The position numbers and the translations under genes were made by a program. A stretch of DNA of 64,000 nt from Platanthera guangdongensis. Its lineage: Eukaryota; Streptophyta; Magnoliopsida; Asparagales; Orchidaceae. The DNA is taken from contig CM077149.1 of NCBI GenBank assembly GCA_039583875.1, positions 18,861,194-18,925,193 of the forward strand. Direction: 5' to 3'. This document shows positions 9,881 to 19,536 of this stretch, piece by piece (within the stretch, counting starts at the first letter, position 1; each line of letters starts with the position of its first letter). Below the pieces are notes generated by a model. That model was not told the origin of the DNA. It was given only the letters and a program-made list of their open reading frames with translations, and ran no database searches.

Positions 9881-10852
9881 TCAGTACTCGATCCACTTCC
9901 ACCTGCCTCGCCGCTTCGTTCCCGATCGCGGCGGCACGCGAGGATAGTGGTAATCGCGAACCGCCACCAGCTCCCGCTCAGCCAGGCTGACTTGCTCTGA
10001 GACATTCCTAAGACGCTCCTCGGCTCGCGTAATGTGCACGCCCAATGAAGTGACATCGTTGTCTTCTGCTGCGCGCGGGGGTCCCTCCAAGGCCGCGAGC
10101 CGGGCCGCGGTGTCGGCTTTGTCTTGATCGACCCTCTTCACGATCTCCTGAAGCAGCAGCGTGCATTTCTGGAACATCCGCGTCACCTGCCTCTTCATCC
10201 CCACCATATCGGTCGGGTCGCCCAGGTAATCAGAAACACTGTCCACGTCTGGCGGAGGCGAATACCCTTCGCTCATCTCAGTTTCGGAGGAGACCATGTT
10301 GTAGCCTACAATAGGGCGATTCAGAAGGAGCGAGCGAGGACAAAGCCAACGGTGAGTACTAGCTTACCAGGGGTTGGCACGTCGTCCGCGCCGACGGATG
10401 GGCGAGAGGAGCCCGGCCGTCCCTGAAAGGCTTCTCCCTCGAGGGCCTCAAGAGATTTTCCCAGTCCGTGGGGAGCCGGCGAGCGAGGGGTTTCCGGAGG
10501 TGGGCGGTCCAGACCTGGGGAACTAGCGACCCTCTCAGGCGACGAGGGAGGGGGGTGATCCCCTCCCCCGTTCCCCACCTCTTCACAAGGAATTGCCTGC
10601 AAGACAAGAGGTCAGAGGTGCAGCGATAAATCGAAGAAGGTCACGTACCCCAGGAACGACCTCAACACCCGCCGCCGAGCTGGAGCCCGGACGGTCGCCC
10701 GCTGGAGACCGCCTAACAATCTTTCCCTTCGCCGGCCTAAAGAGAGGGTCGGGAGACCCACATGCTAGCCAAGGGGCGGCCTCAAGGGCCTCCTCCCGAG
10801 TCTTCTGGCCCGCTGCCGGCAGGCGAGCTCGCACCTCATCGCTGACCGGCAT
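9881..10852 (-). CDS. TAT-1 antisense gene B: unknown protein, three exons
   Basis: Proposed exons on the - strand are 10852-10649, 10596-10368 and 10305-9881. Introns are 10597-10648 (52 nt, GTACGT...CTTGCAG, phase 0, with CTGAC as a possible branch site) and 10306-10367 (62 nt, GTAAGC...TTGTAG, phase 1). Joined, they give 285 codons plus stop with no internal stop. The N-terminal two thirds are rich in Pro, Gly and charged residues. The last exon has an acidic patch (SDYLGDPTDMVG), then a helical, coiled-coil-like stretch (KRQVTRMFQKCTLLLQEIVK onward), and a basic end (GTKRRGRWKWIEY). I do not recognise the family. It has its own TATA box 65 nt upstream and is transcribed in the same direction as gene A. 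The 52-nt intron is at the lower limit for plants, so the first splice is the least certain point. Confidence 0.6.
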
Positions 10853-10916
10853 CGAGAAACTGTAGTCTGTTCAAGAAAAATGAGGGGATCTGGGGAGCCC
10901 CCTGGGCTCAGCGGTA

Positions 10917-10945
10917 TATTTATAGCCGGACAGTTGGGCCCCACC
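10917..10945 (-). promoter_or_regulatory. Promoter of antisense gene B: TATA box and GGCCCA element
   Basis: On the - strand CTATAAATATAC (10925-10914) holds TATAAATA at 10924-10917, about 65 nt upstream of the proposed ATG. Upstream of it is GGGGCCCAAC (10943-10934). It contains GGCCCA/TGGGCC, the plant site-II motif bound by TCP factors in growth-related promoters. It sits about 100 bp from the start of the putative 3' LTR and points away from it. Confidence 0.6.
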
Positions 10946-11024
10946 AGAAGATTCCCTGCCAGCTCAGCACAGTACTCGCCGAACACGCGGGTTGGATGAT
11001 TCTTTCTGAGCTTGCATCAAGCTC

Positions 11025-11887
11025 AAAAAGAGCGGGGATTGTGTACAACCCCGTGTCCGGTGAGCGGGTCCCGCCAGGGAAGTCGAGCAGACCTAGCCCC
11101 GCGACCCGCACCCAAGCGACAAACAGATATACGGCAGGAGGGCTGGCCTGCTCCCGCCCATTTCAGGCGAGCGAGCCGGGCGAGGCGAGCGAGTGGGTCG
11201 CACAGAGAATCACTGACCAAAGTGGATGGGTTTGGCGACCCGCGACTAGCGAGCCGATCGGGGAGTCGCGGTGGCCGCCGGCCAGCCCCACACGCAACCT
11301 GGCCGCCGGCCCGCCCCGACAGAAGACAGGCAGGTCGCGACGGTCCGGCTCGCGCTCGCCCAGGGAGAATAGGCGGGCCGCTGGAGCCAGGTCGTGCCCG
11401 CCTCCTGCGGAGGAGGATTGGAGGCGAGCTGACTCCCCAGGGGTGCGAATAGCCCCCCAGAATGGTGGAGCCACGCTGTTGGCATACCGGGTTGGACTGC
11501 GCATAGCTACTTAAAACAACGGAGTTTGGTTGTTGGTAGACCCAACCAAGGGCTTTTTGGTATTTTCAGGTCAGTTCTTTCGGTTATTGGCAGTTCAGAT
11601 TCCAAGAAACTATAAATAAGACCCAAGGGGTACCTCAGGGGACACGCTTTAAGTGCCTCCTTACTCTCGTTTTCAAGTGTTCTCTGAGGGTGCCTTAGCT
11701 CGACTTCTGGCTAAGGAGGGGAAGCGCTCAGAGATCTTCCGGGTTTGTGGTGGGACCTCCCTGTCGAGCCCTTGGGTTTGTTTCTTCTTGTCTTCTTCGT
11801 TGTTTTTCTTGCAGGAGCAAAGTAGGCGCGAGACCACCCCTTCCCCAAGGGTCGAACTCCACAAGAGGCCGGATTTCGGTTTCAACA
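11025..11887 (+). mobile_element. TAT-1 polypurine tract and putative 3' LTR
   Basis: AAAAAGAGCGGGGAT (11025-11039) looks like a polypurine tract and is followed by TGTGTACAACC at 11040. The proposed LTR ends with TTCAACA at 11887, giving 848 bp. It contains a TATA box at 11611-11618 and a promoter-proximal leader. The right end is supported because CHR-0 pol coding sequence resumes just after it. The left end rests only on the tract and the TG start, and no second LTR copy is available for comparison. Confidence 0.5.
11611..11618 (+). promoter_or_regulatory. TATA box of the putative TAT-1 LTR
   Basis: TATAAATA follows AAGAAAC and precedes a pyrimidine-rich leader, as in a plant LTR promoter. 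It reads on the + strand, opposite to the two antisense gene promoters. Confidence 0.6.
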
Positions 11888-13335
11888 ACGCCGATCATCT
11901 GATCTCTACAAGGAGGGGCATAGGAGGATTATAACCTGCATGACGGGATTCTACAATTTAAACATCGCATATTTGTTCCCGCTACCGGAGGAATTCATGA
12001 GGAAATTCTGTAAGAGGCCCATCAGCACAGGTACTCGATTCACCCTGGCATAGTTAAGATGTACATGGACTTGCGCAGGACCATTTTCTGTCCTGGAATG
12101 AAAAGAGATGTCACCAACTTCGTGGCCCGATGTCAGACCTGTCAGAAGGTCAAAGCCGAATGCCACAATCCAAGAGGCTTATTATAGCCCTTGCCGATAC
12201 AAGAGTGGAAGTTCAAAGACATCTTCATGGACTTCGTCCACAACCTACCTCGATCCCGTGCTGGGAATGACTCAATATGGGTGGTCATAGATCGACTCAC
12301 CAAGGTAGCGCGGTTCATTCCAAACCGACAGGGTGACGGAATAGATATCCTGGCCAGGATGTTGCTAGAGCAAGTGGTACGATTTCACGGAGTACCAAAG
12401 TCCATCGTATCAGATCGTGATGGGTGTTTCACATCTAAGGAGTGGAGGCGGGTACAGGTATACTTGGGAACCCAATTGGCCTTCAGCACCGCCTTCCACC
12501 CTCAGACAGACGGACAGACGGCGAGGATGAACCGGACGATGGAGGATCTTCTTCGACTGTGCATAGTAGAGCACAAAGAGCCGTGGGAGCAGTTGTTGCC
12601 ACTAGTCAAAATCTCTTATAATAACATCTACCAGGCTAGCATTAAGATGGATCTATATGGGGTATTGTATGGAAGACGTTGTCGAACCCCGTTGACTTGG
12701 GCTCAGGAAGAGGACCCGGAAGCCTTGGGAGTGGCTTACATCGATGACACTACGACAGCGATACGACTGATCCAGGAGTGAATGCGGGAAGCGCAGAGCC
12801 GACAGGCTAAGTACTATGATGCGTGACACCGACCGGTGGAGTTCAGCATGGGGAAATGATGTTTCTGAAAATTAAGCCGATGCATGGTGTCTCCCAGTTG
12901 AGAAAACAAAAAAAGTTAGATCCCCACTTCTTGGGCCCCTATCCGGTGATAGAGCGTGTTGGCCCCGTCGCCTATCGTTTAGCCTTACCCCCAGAGTTGG
13001 GGAATCTTCATAATGTGTTTTATGTCTCTTCCTTGAGACGAGTCCTCCGACAACCGGAGAAGCACCTTCATACTCCACCAGTGCAACTACGGTCGGATAG
13101 ATCTGTCCATCTCGAACCCGTCAGAGTGGTAGATTACAAGGTGAAGACACTACGTAACAAAACCATTCCGATGGTTAAGGTGCTATGGTCAAACTGCGAA
13201 TGAGAAGAGTTCACGTGGGAACCTGAAGCACTCCTCCGAGAAAAGCACCCAGAGCTCTTTCCCCAGGTATGTTACTTCTTCCCCCCTACTTCAAGCAAAT
13301 TTCCGGGGACAAAAATCCTTTTATTTTTATTGGAT
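11888..13335 (+). pseudogene. CHR-0 pol, 3' part: integrase and chromodomain-type C-terminus
   Basis: Coding sequence of a chromovirus gypsy resumes after TAT-1. It reads DYNLHDGILQF near 11930, then the integrase zinc domain (CQTCQKVKAEC near 12132-12165), then a core with D (FMDFVH), D (SDRDGCF) and a diverged catalytic region (PQTDGQTARMNRTMED; Glu expected where Ala stands in QTER). It ends with GPVAYRLALPP and a chromodomain-like tail (VKVLWSNCE then FTWEPEALL). There are several breaks: frame changes near 11990-12060, TAG at about 12185 (where relatives have CAG), and a frameshift near 12840. The last 100 bases are 3' untranslated sequence. Confidence 0.85.
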
Positions 13336-13449
13336 TGCAACATCCCGATTTTTATTGGGCCACCAGAGCCCTAGTGGGCCCAAACTAAGTGGCCCGAACC
13401 CTACCCCTGACCCGGTGGGAAATAATCCTAGGCGAGAAATAGAGCTAGA
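13336..13449 (+). mobile_element. CHR-0 3' LTR, first 114 bp
   Basis: It starts TGCAACATCCCGATT, close to the TGTAACATCCCAT start of the CHR-2 LTR, directly after an A/T-rich 3' end. It is broken at ctaga by the insertion of COP and resumes after 56175. Confidence 0.75.
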
Positions 13450-13865
13450 TGTTGCAGATTAAAGACCGGGCGGTCTGACTCTAATGGGTTGTAGTCCGGG
13501 CGGTCTGTCGGTTTCTCTCCTACGGTTTGGTTGCTGACCTGTCGTTGTTGGTGCTATGGCGGTTTGTCAAATTGTCCATGGCGACTTGGAGACCGGGCGA
13601 CCTGGCGGTCTAGTGTGGCAGCTTGGTGTCTTTCTCTTGTGGTTGCTGGGCGGTTTGCCCATTCATCAAACCGCACGGCTTGTCGACTTGTATTTATGTT
13701 AAACCGCTTGTGCATGATATTTTTTAGTCCCACATTGTTTATTTGTAATCTCTCTCATCTCCTCCATTCTATAAAAGGGAGGCTATAACATGTAATTGAT
13801 ACCTTTTTTAGAATACAAAAATTTCTGTTTGTCCAATTTCCGGACTTCCTTTTTCTGTTCGCACA
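13450..13865 (+). mobile_element. COP 5' LTR
   Basis: 416 bp, TGTTGCAGATT to GTTCGCACA, with TATAAAAG at about 13770. It differs from the 3' LTR at about 41 positions by eye (about 10%), so the insertion is the oldest datable one in the nest. Confidence 0.95.
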
Positions 13866-13877
13866 TGGTATCAGAGC
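13866..13877 (+). other. COP primer binding site
   Basis: TGGTATCAGAGC, complementary to the 3' end of initiator Met-tRNA, directly follows the 5' LTR. Confidence 0.9.
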
Positions 13878-14200
13878 CCTCGATCTTGTCCGCCAGATTT
13901 AGTGCTTTTCTCTGCCCGCGCGACTTGATTTCCTTCTTGCCTCTTGTTCGCGCAGCCTCTCCTCCTTTGTCGCTGCTCTTTGTTTGCGCGGCCTTCTTCT
14001 TCTTCTTCTCCGCGGGCTGTTTTCGTGGCTTCTCAGTCTTCTGTTCGCGCAGTCTGCTCTCTTCCCGCACGACTTCTTCCTTTTCTCTATTACTAATTCT
14101 TCTTCTGTCCACTGCGGTCTCCTCTCTCTGCACGGCCTTTTATTGGCCCCGACCTCTTTCTTCCCGCGCGGCCTTTCTCTCTATCCGCGCAGCTTCTTCC

Positions 14201-15122
14201 ATGGCCCTTTCCAGCTCTTATACCACCAATGCTACACCTGTGACAACTCCACCTCCTCCTCCCATTCCTTCCGGGAATCTTGGCACTGTCTCGAAACTTG
14301 TTGGTTCCAACTACCAGGATTGGAGCATATCCTTCACCTTCCTCCTCCGCTCACAACGCAAATGCCACCACCTTAATGATGACCCTCCTGCCAGCACTTC
14401 TGTTGAATTTGACGACTGGGATGCTAGCGATGCGCTTGTCCGCACTTGGCTTGCTAACAGTATTTCCGATGAATGTCTTCCTGTTATCCGTCATGATGAG
14501 ACGGTCAAGAAGGTATGGATTCATCTTGCTGCTCTGTACTCAAAGGGGGCTCAGACATCCCGCATTTATACTTTGTATGCGGACCTCTTTGCCTGTCCGT
14601 CTATGTCTCCTGCTCCCTCTTATCAGCAAGTTCAAGCTCTTGGGGCTGAGATCCTTCAACATCGCCCCTTCTCTGTGGTTCTTGCCGAATAGCACAAGCA
14701 CTTTCAAGAACTGTTTGTTGAGTGCTACCTCCTCCGGCTTCTTGATTCCTACAACATGATCCGCCAACAAATCTTGGGTGAAGCGGACTCTCCCAACTTG
14801 GATACAACTGCCGCACACATTGCAGCAGTTACTTCTCTTCTTCAACGTCCACTTTTGTCTTCTCCTCCTCCAGAACAATATGCTCACCAGACTCAACGGA
14901 GCAGCTATGGTAGTCGCAACCATCATTCCGGTGGTCGGAGTTCTTCCCGCTTCCTCTACTCTCACTGTGGCCGCACCAGGCATCTTGTGGATCGATGCGG
15001 GCTGAAACATCCACATCTTTGCCCTTCTGGTGACGCTTCCACCTCCTCTTCCAAGCCGTCCGCTTCGATGGTCACTTCCTCAGGTAGTGCTCACATGGTT
15101 ACTCAAGGTAAATGACTCATCG
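14201..15122 (+). pseudogene. COP gag (capsid/nucleocapsid) and start of protease
   Basis: The Met at 14201 opens a frame with the copia gag core: KLVGSNYQDWSISFTFLLRS, then TWLANSIS and VKKVWIHLAALYS. A TAG at 14690-14692 (where CAG is likely) interrupts it, then the same frame runs on to the nucleocapsid. The zinc knuckle reads YSHCGRTRHLVDRC; its first Cys is replaced by Tyr, so it is no longer C-x2-C-x4-H-x4-C. A TGA at 15113-15115 stands where relatives have Trp just before the protease. CHR-1 is inserted at 15122/15123 inside the protease active-site codons. Upstream of the Met, the 330-base leader has no gene. Confidence 0.85.
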
Positions 15123-17706
15123 TGTAACGCCCCAAATTTCGAGTGAGGGACGATCAACGTTTTAGCCAAGTTTGGGTTTTGGTAAGGGGTCACACGGCCA
15201 AGGACACGGGCGTGTCTAAGGCCGTATCCTTCTCGGGTTCAGCGAAGAACTTGGTGGTAGACAAACTAAGCTCGACGAAGTGTCGAGACAGGGAACACGG
15301 CCTAGGACACGGGCGTGTCCATGGCCGTGTCGTGATCGGGTTCGTCGAGAGCCGTGTAGTCGACGTTCTGCACTCGACGATGCGTCGAGATAGTGAACAC
15401 GGCCTAGGACACGGGCGTGTCCAAGGCCGTGTCGAGCGCGTTCGACGAATTTTCCACGGTGTCGACACAAAGGCAATCGACGATCGTCGATACTTCGAAC
15501 ACGGCCTGAGACACGGGCGTGTCCCAGGCCGTGTCCTTCACGGGTTGTGAGTCGTGCCGTGTGAGGGGAAGAACACAGCTTGGAGCCCAGGCGTGTTTGC
15601 ATGTGACACGGGTGTGTCAAATGTGACACGAGCGTGTCATCTACCCGTGTCCTTCTCGGGTGGTTTCTGGGGCTATGTCGATGGAGGCACACGCCCAGGT
15701 ACATGGACGTGTACTGAGTGATACGGGCGTGTCAGCTTTGACACGGGCGTATTCAGAGCCCGTGTCCTGTTCTGGGTGCGACGGTTTTGGCGTCGCTTGG
15801 GGCACACGGCTTTGGACATGGGTGTGTCACAAGCCGTGTTCGGCCCAGGTATTTTGATTTTCAGTTCTGATCGTGGCCGTTCGTTTCCTCCTTTTGGGAT
15901 CTGATGGTCCAGGGTTGTCCCTGCTAAGTTAAGTCCGGGAATAGGGTTTAAAAACCCTCATTCTTCTTCAAACACTCTCTTTCTAAGTTCTAGAGAGAAG
16001 GGAGAGCAAGGAAGAAGGTGAAGGAGAGATCCGGCTGTTGGAGAAGCTTCGGTGCTCCAAATCGCGAGCCGAGTCCGGATCCGTGGAGGCAAGATCATTG
16101 CGAAGGTTTTCATCAGGCAAAGTTTCCAGGGCTAGGAAGAGGGGTCGGAAGGTAACGACACTTCTCCTCTTGGTTTTAGGATGCATGTTTAGCATCTCTT
16201 ATTTTCATGATTTTTGGGCACCAATCTCTCAAATGAGAGGGGTTTGGGTCGCCATGGTTCAAGAGGAACCTCCAGGTCGATTGGGTCCATACCCGACATG
16301 TTTTTGCATTAGAGATCCGCTCCGTTAATGGATTAGGCATGGTGGGTGAAGCCGCGGTCGCGACCGTTAGTCCGACCCGGTGATGTTGCATACGAGCTTT
16401 TAGGATTTGGTAGAAATCCGTCGCGGCAAGAGACCGTTTGTGATGTTTGTGATGCTTTCCTCTTTTTCTTGTGTGAGTACACGTAGCCGGAACCGAACAA
16501 GGTTAGCTCCTCAATGACGGTAGATGGTTTCCTTGGTGGACAAGGTCAGCTCTGCATTGGCAGTAGATGGTTTCCTTGGTACGCGGGAATACTGCAGTAC
16601 AAATGAGGGATTAGGGTGGAATTGTCTTGGATTGTGATATGCAAAGATGTGGCTTTGTCTCCGTGGTTGGCTGGCTATCCCGTGACGTTTAAGTCATGCG
16701 TGGAGAGTGTCCCAGCGAGACTAGTCCCCTTCTATGAGACTGACGAGAACGCCAAGCATGGGGCAAGCCCGGGCAATGAGGCCATGAGCAGGTGGGGTCC
16801 GACAAGGGTTCTTAGAATCGGTTAGTGTGTTAGACGGAATCGTGATATGAGAAGTCAGAGCTTGCAAGCAAGCCCGGGTTTGAGACCATGAGTGGGTGGG
16901 GCCTTGACAAGAGTTCCGTGAGGCGGCTTGCATGCCGTTAGGGGAAATGTAGTACCCTGTTGTTTGAGGCTTTAAGCCCCTGCGGAAATTGGAAGTACCC
17001 GGATGATGTGATGATGTGCTAGATGCATACACTATAGGGTACCTTGGGTGAAGCCTGAGTTTTGCATTCATGTTGCATTGTGGGACCCTTTTTATTATAT
17101 GCTCAACAATAGAGAACGTGTATGTTGTTTGAGACATCCAAGCCTGTTCATTAGTGCTTTACTTGTTATGAATATTGTATACGAAGTGCTGACTTGCAGG
17201 TTGGAGGGGTACCCCGGGGTCCATTAGGGGCGGCCGGGAGGAGATGTGTTTGTTGCACAGTTTGAGGTCAGCCTTTGCTGACTCACGTTACAAATAATTT
17301 TTACCGGGCAAGGATCGCAAGCAGGAGCTAGCTTGCCGGCTAGAAAGGCCTAAGCCTCATGAAGTGCTACCATCTTTACTTTAGCTTTACTTTGAGACAC
17401 TGTATGTTTGATGTACTTGTTTTCCGGCTTGCATGCCGAGGTAGGCTAGGGGTGCTTATGCAAATTTATGACTGCTGATATTATCTGAGCTTTGGACTCA
17501 CTTTTGTTGTAAGGCCTTAAGGCCGTTTCGATACTCTTATATGTGTGGATAACTTCTAGTCTTGTTTTATGTTTCCGCTGTGTTGTGCCTATGTGTTTTG
17601 AGATTGGGTAGTTATATCATCTTATAATACTAAAGCTGTGGCGTCTGTATGTTGTGGGGCCCCGACTGGACCCATATTATACGGTCATTACAAGGGAGGT
17701 GTTACA
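15123..17706 (+). mobile_element. CHR-1 5' LTR
   Basis: 2584 bp. The first 730 bases hold an array of GGACACG/CGTGTCC hairpins. A GTTTAAAAACC box near 15946 may be the TATA region, followed by a leader. No protein-coding gene is supported in its 2.6 kb; the open frames of about 70-140 codons are not shared in a conserved way with the other LTR copy. It ends GGTGTTACA. Confidence 0.9.
15195..15850. repeat. GGACACG-GG-CGTGTCC hairpin array in CHR-1 LTR (left copy)
   Basis: The near-palindrome GGACACGGGCGTGTCC (7-bp arms, 2-base loop) and shorter forms such as GACACGGGCGTGTC recur about ten times. They are often framed by ACACGGCC and GGCCGTGT, which add an outer arm. The right LTR carries the same array at about 22620-23270, with decay at many CpG sites. 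Confidence 0.9.
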
Positions 17707-17708
17707 AT

Positions 17709-17721
17709 TTGGTATCAGAGG
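17709..17721 (+). other. CHR-1 primer binding site
   Basis: TTGGTATCAGAGG, two bases after the LTR end, matches the Met-tRNA 3' end except at the last positions. Confidence 0.8.
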
Positions 17722-17849
17722 CAGGTTAGATTCAAGGTCAGTGCGTATAGAAGTTATCCACACAAGAGTAACGCGGGACCATGTGTGTCCTTATGTTTAA
17801 GTCTTGAGATAATAGACTGATTCCTTATTTTCTTGCTTTTCTGAAGAGT

Positions 17850-19029
17850 GCAAGCAACGAGGCGGGTACGTCGAGACTGAGAGAAGAGCTTTCGGCGAGC
17901 AGCGCCACTACTCAGGATCCGTTGGGCATGGGTGTAAACCCGGCCGACTTCTGTCGCATGCTTGAAGAAGCAATAGTGGCAGCCCAGGCTGTAGCGACAG
18001 CTCAGGTAGCAACCCCTATTGCTCAGGTACCAACTCCTGCTACACCAGATACGATGACGGCCATGCCAGGTGGATAAGCCAGGTGAGTAGATCCATTGGC
18101 AGAAAGAGTGGTGGTCGGGCATGGAGACCGGCGGATGAAGTATTTTCTGATCTTCCATCCCCCGCCGTTCAAGGGAGTTGGTACGCCAACTAATGCGGAG
18201 GATTGATGGGCACGGATTCAAGAGCTTCTAAGGGCGGCCGAGACGCCAGAAGAGAAGAAATCTGAGTTTGTGGCGTTCATGTTAGAAGGAGACGCAAATT
18301 TGTGGTGGGTGAGCCATAGCGGCCGCCAGTTTCCTGGGCGCACCCCGTCCATGGAAGAATTTGGGGATGCCTTCCTTAAGAAGCACATTCCTGTTTCAAC
18401 AAGGTTGGCCCTCTAGAGGAAGTTTCTTCACTTGGTGCAGCGAGATAAGATAGTAGATGAGTATGTCCAGGAGTTCACTCGTTTGGGTCGGTACGCGAGA
18501 ACGACCATGGAGGACGATGAGGAGAGGGACAACCTCTTCTATCAGGGGCTGAGGGAGAATCTAAGACAATCCCTTATTGCCATGAAGAGAGCTGGTTTCA
18601 ATGAGCTAGTGGAGGTTGCCAGAACTTTGGAAAGTGATCTAGAGCGAAGCCAACGTCGTAAGGGTTTTGCGCCCAAGCAAGGGGAAGGGAAGCCTTCTTA
18701 GTCCCAAAAGAAGTCTGAAGGGAGTAGGTGGAGGAAAAAGCCTCACACTTTCAAATCCGGTGAGAAAAGCAAGTGGACGTCTGGAGGGTCTCACTCCAAG
18801 GGGCCACCGATGTGTTTCAACTGCGGAAAGGTGGGACACATTGCTTGTTTTTGTAGTCGAGGAGGTGCGGAGCAGGAGCCAAGGCAGGAGCAGACTGTGC
18901 GCTCCATCCCCAGTGCCGCAGAGAAAGGAAAGATGGCGGAGTCGAGCGCTTCTCGGTTCCAACCGGTGCAACCAAGGGCCTACAATCTTGGACAGCAGGA
19001 GGCGATCCGCCAACCCGATGTGGTGACAG
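17850..19029 (+). pseudogene. CHR-1 gag
   Basis: A gypsy gag frame with PPPFKGVGTP, then the capsid core (EGDANLWWVSHSGRQFPG, YVQEFTRLGRYA), and a zinc knuckle CFNCGKVGHIACFC (C-x2-C-x4-H-x4-C). Stops lie in the frame at about 18204 (TGA for an expected Trp), 18414 (TAG) and 18699 (TAG). The 3' end reads VVTG and runs into a GT-AG intron. The start is not certain; 140 bases between the primer site and the first recognisable residues have no clear Met. Confidence 0.8.
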
Positions 19030-19100
19030 GTATGAGGAAGTTTAAGTTTAAGTTTGTGCTTCATACATTTAGACATTTACGTGTTATGTCTATGTTTTAG
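19030..19100 (+). other. Proposed intron at the CHR-1 gag-protease junction
   Basis: 71 nt, GTATGAGG...GTTTTAG. Without it, gag VVTG joins in frame (phase 1, G|GC) to protease sequence FVFVFGYPARVLFDTGASHS. With it, the frame meets a stop at 19098. CHR-2 has an intron at the identical codon (49433-49557). Confidence 0.7.
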
Positions 19101-19482
19101 GCTTTGTGTTTGTTTTCGGATACCCCGCTAGGGTATTGTTTGATACGGGAGCGTCACACTCCTTTTTTGCGGAAAGCTTCATCCGTAGGATTGGTGTTAA
19201 GTCATTTTCGGCGGACGTGGAACTGAAGTGCGCATGCCCAATGGGTCATCTTTGACCACCAGGAAGAAAGGGCACATTTGTTGGGAGCTAGACGAAGTTG
19301 ACTTCGTGCTGATAGCAGCGGTCTTACTATTGGCAGAGTTTGATGTAATGTTGGGAATGGACTGGCTTGCAGAACATCGTGCCAGTATTGATTGCCTATC
19401 CAAGGTGGTGACCCTAAGGAGCAAAGTGCAGGCGGAAGTCAAGTTTGAGGGCCTTTGTGGAGTGGCCTATTCCCTGATTTAG
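19101..19482 (+). pseudogene. CHR-1 aspartic protease
   Basis: The protease active site LFDTGASHSF is intact (about 19133-19162). A one-base shift near 19230 moves the reading to the frame that carries SSLTTRKK and VMLGMDWLAEH, the second conserved protease motif. That frame ends at a TAG before the RT start. Confidence 0.8.
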
Positions 19483-19536
19483 GCCATGCAGTTGATGTGG
19501 ATAGTTAACTAGGGTGGAGTAGCGCTTGTAGCATTA

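Larger units (their letters stand above)
1741..11887 (+). mobile_element. TAT-1: Tat-lineage Ty3/gypsy element, 5' part cut by SIR-1
   Basis: The order is gag zinc motif, protease, RT, RNase H, second RNase H, integrase, a 145-bp tandem array, two antisense genes, a polypurine tract and a putative 3' LTR. A second RNase H between RT/RNase H and integrase, a tandem-repeat 3' untranslated region and antisense extra ORFs are features described for plant Tat/Retand-type elements. CHR-0 pol resumes directly after 11887, so TAT-1 seems to be inserted in the CHR-0 pol gene. Its 5' LTR and the start of gag are off the left edge. Confidence 0.8.

Noticed and set aside
13866..13877. Possible tRNA-Met fragments at this and other TGGTATCAGAGC sites
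   Set aside because: Only 12 bases match and they sit directly next to LTR ends, so they are primer binding sites, not tRNA genes.
15143..15704. Open frames of 90-160 codons over the CHR-1 hairpin array, also near 22564-23125
   Set aside because: They come from the repeat (ACGGGCGTGTCC read in frame gives Arg/Gly/Val-rich protein) and the two LTR copies differ by many non-synonymous changes.
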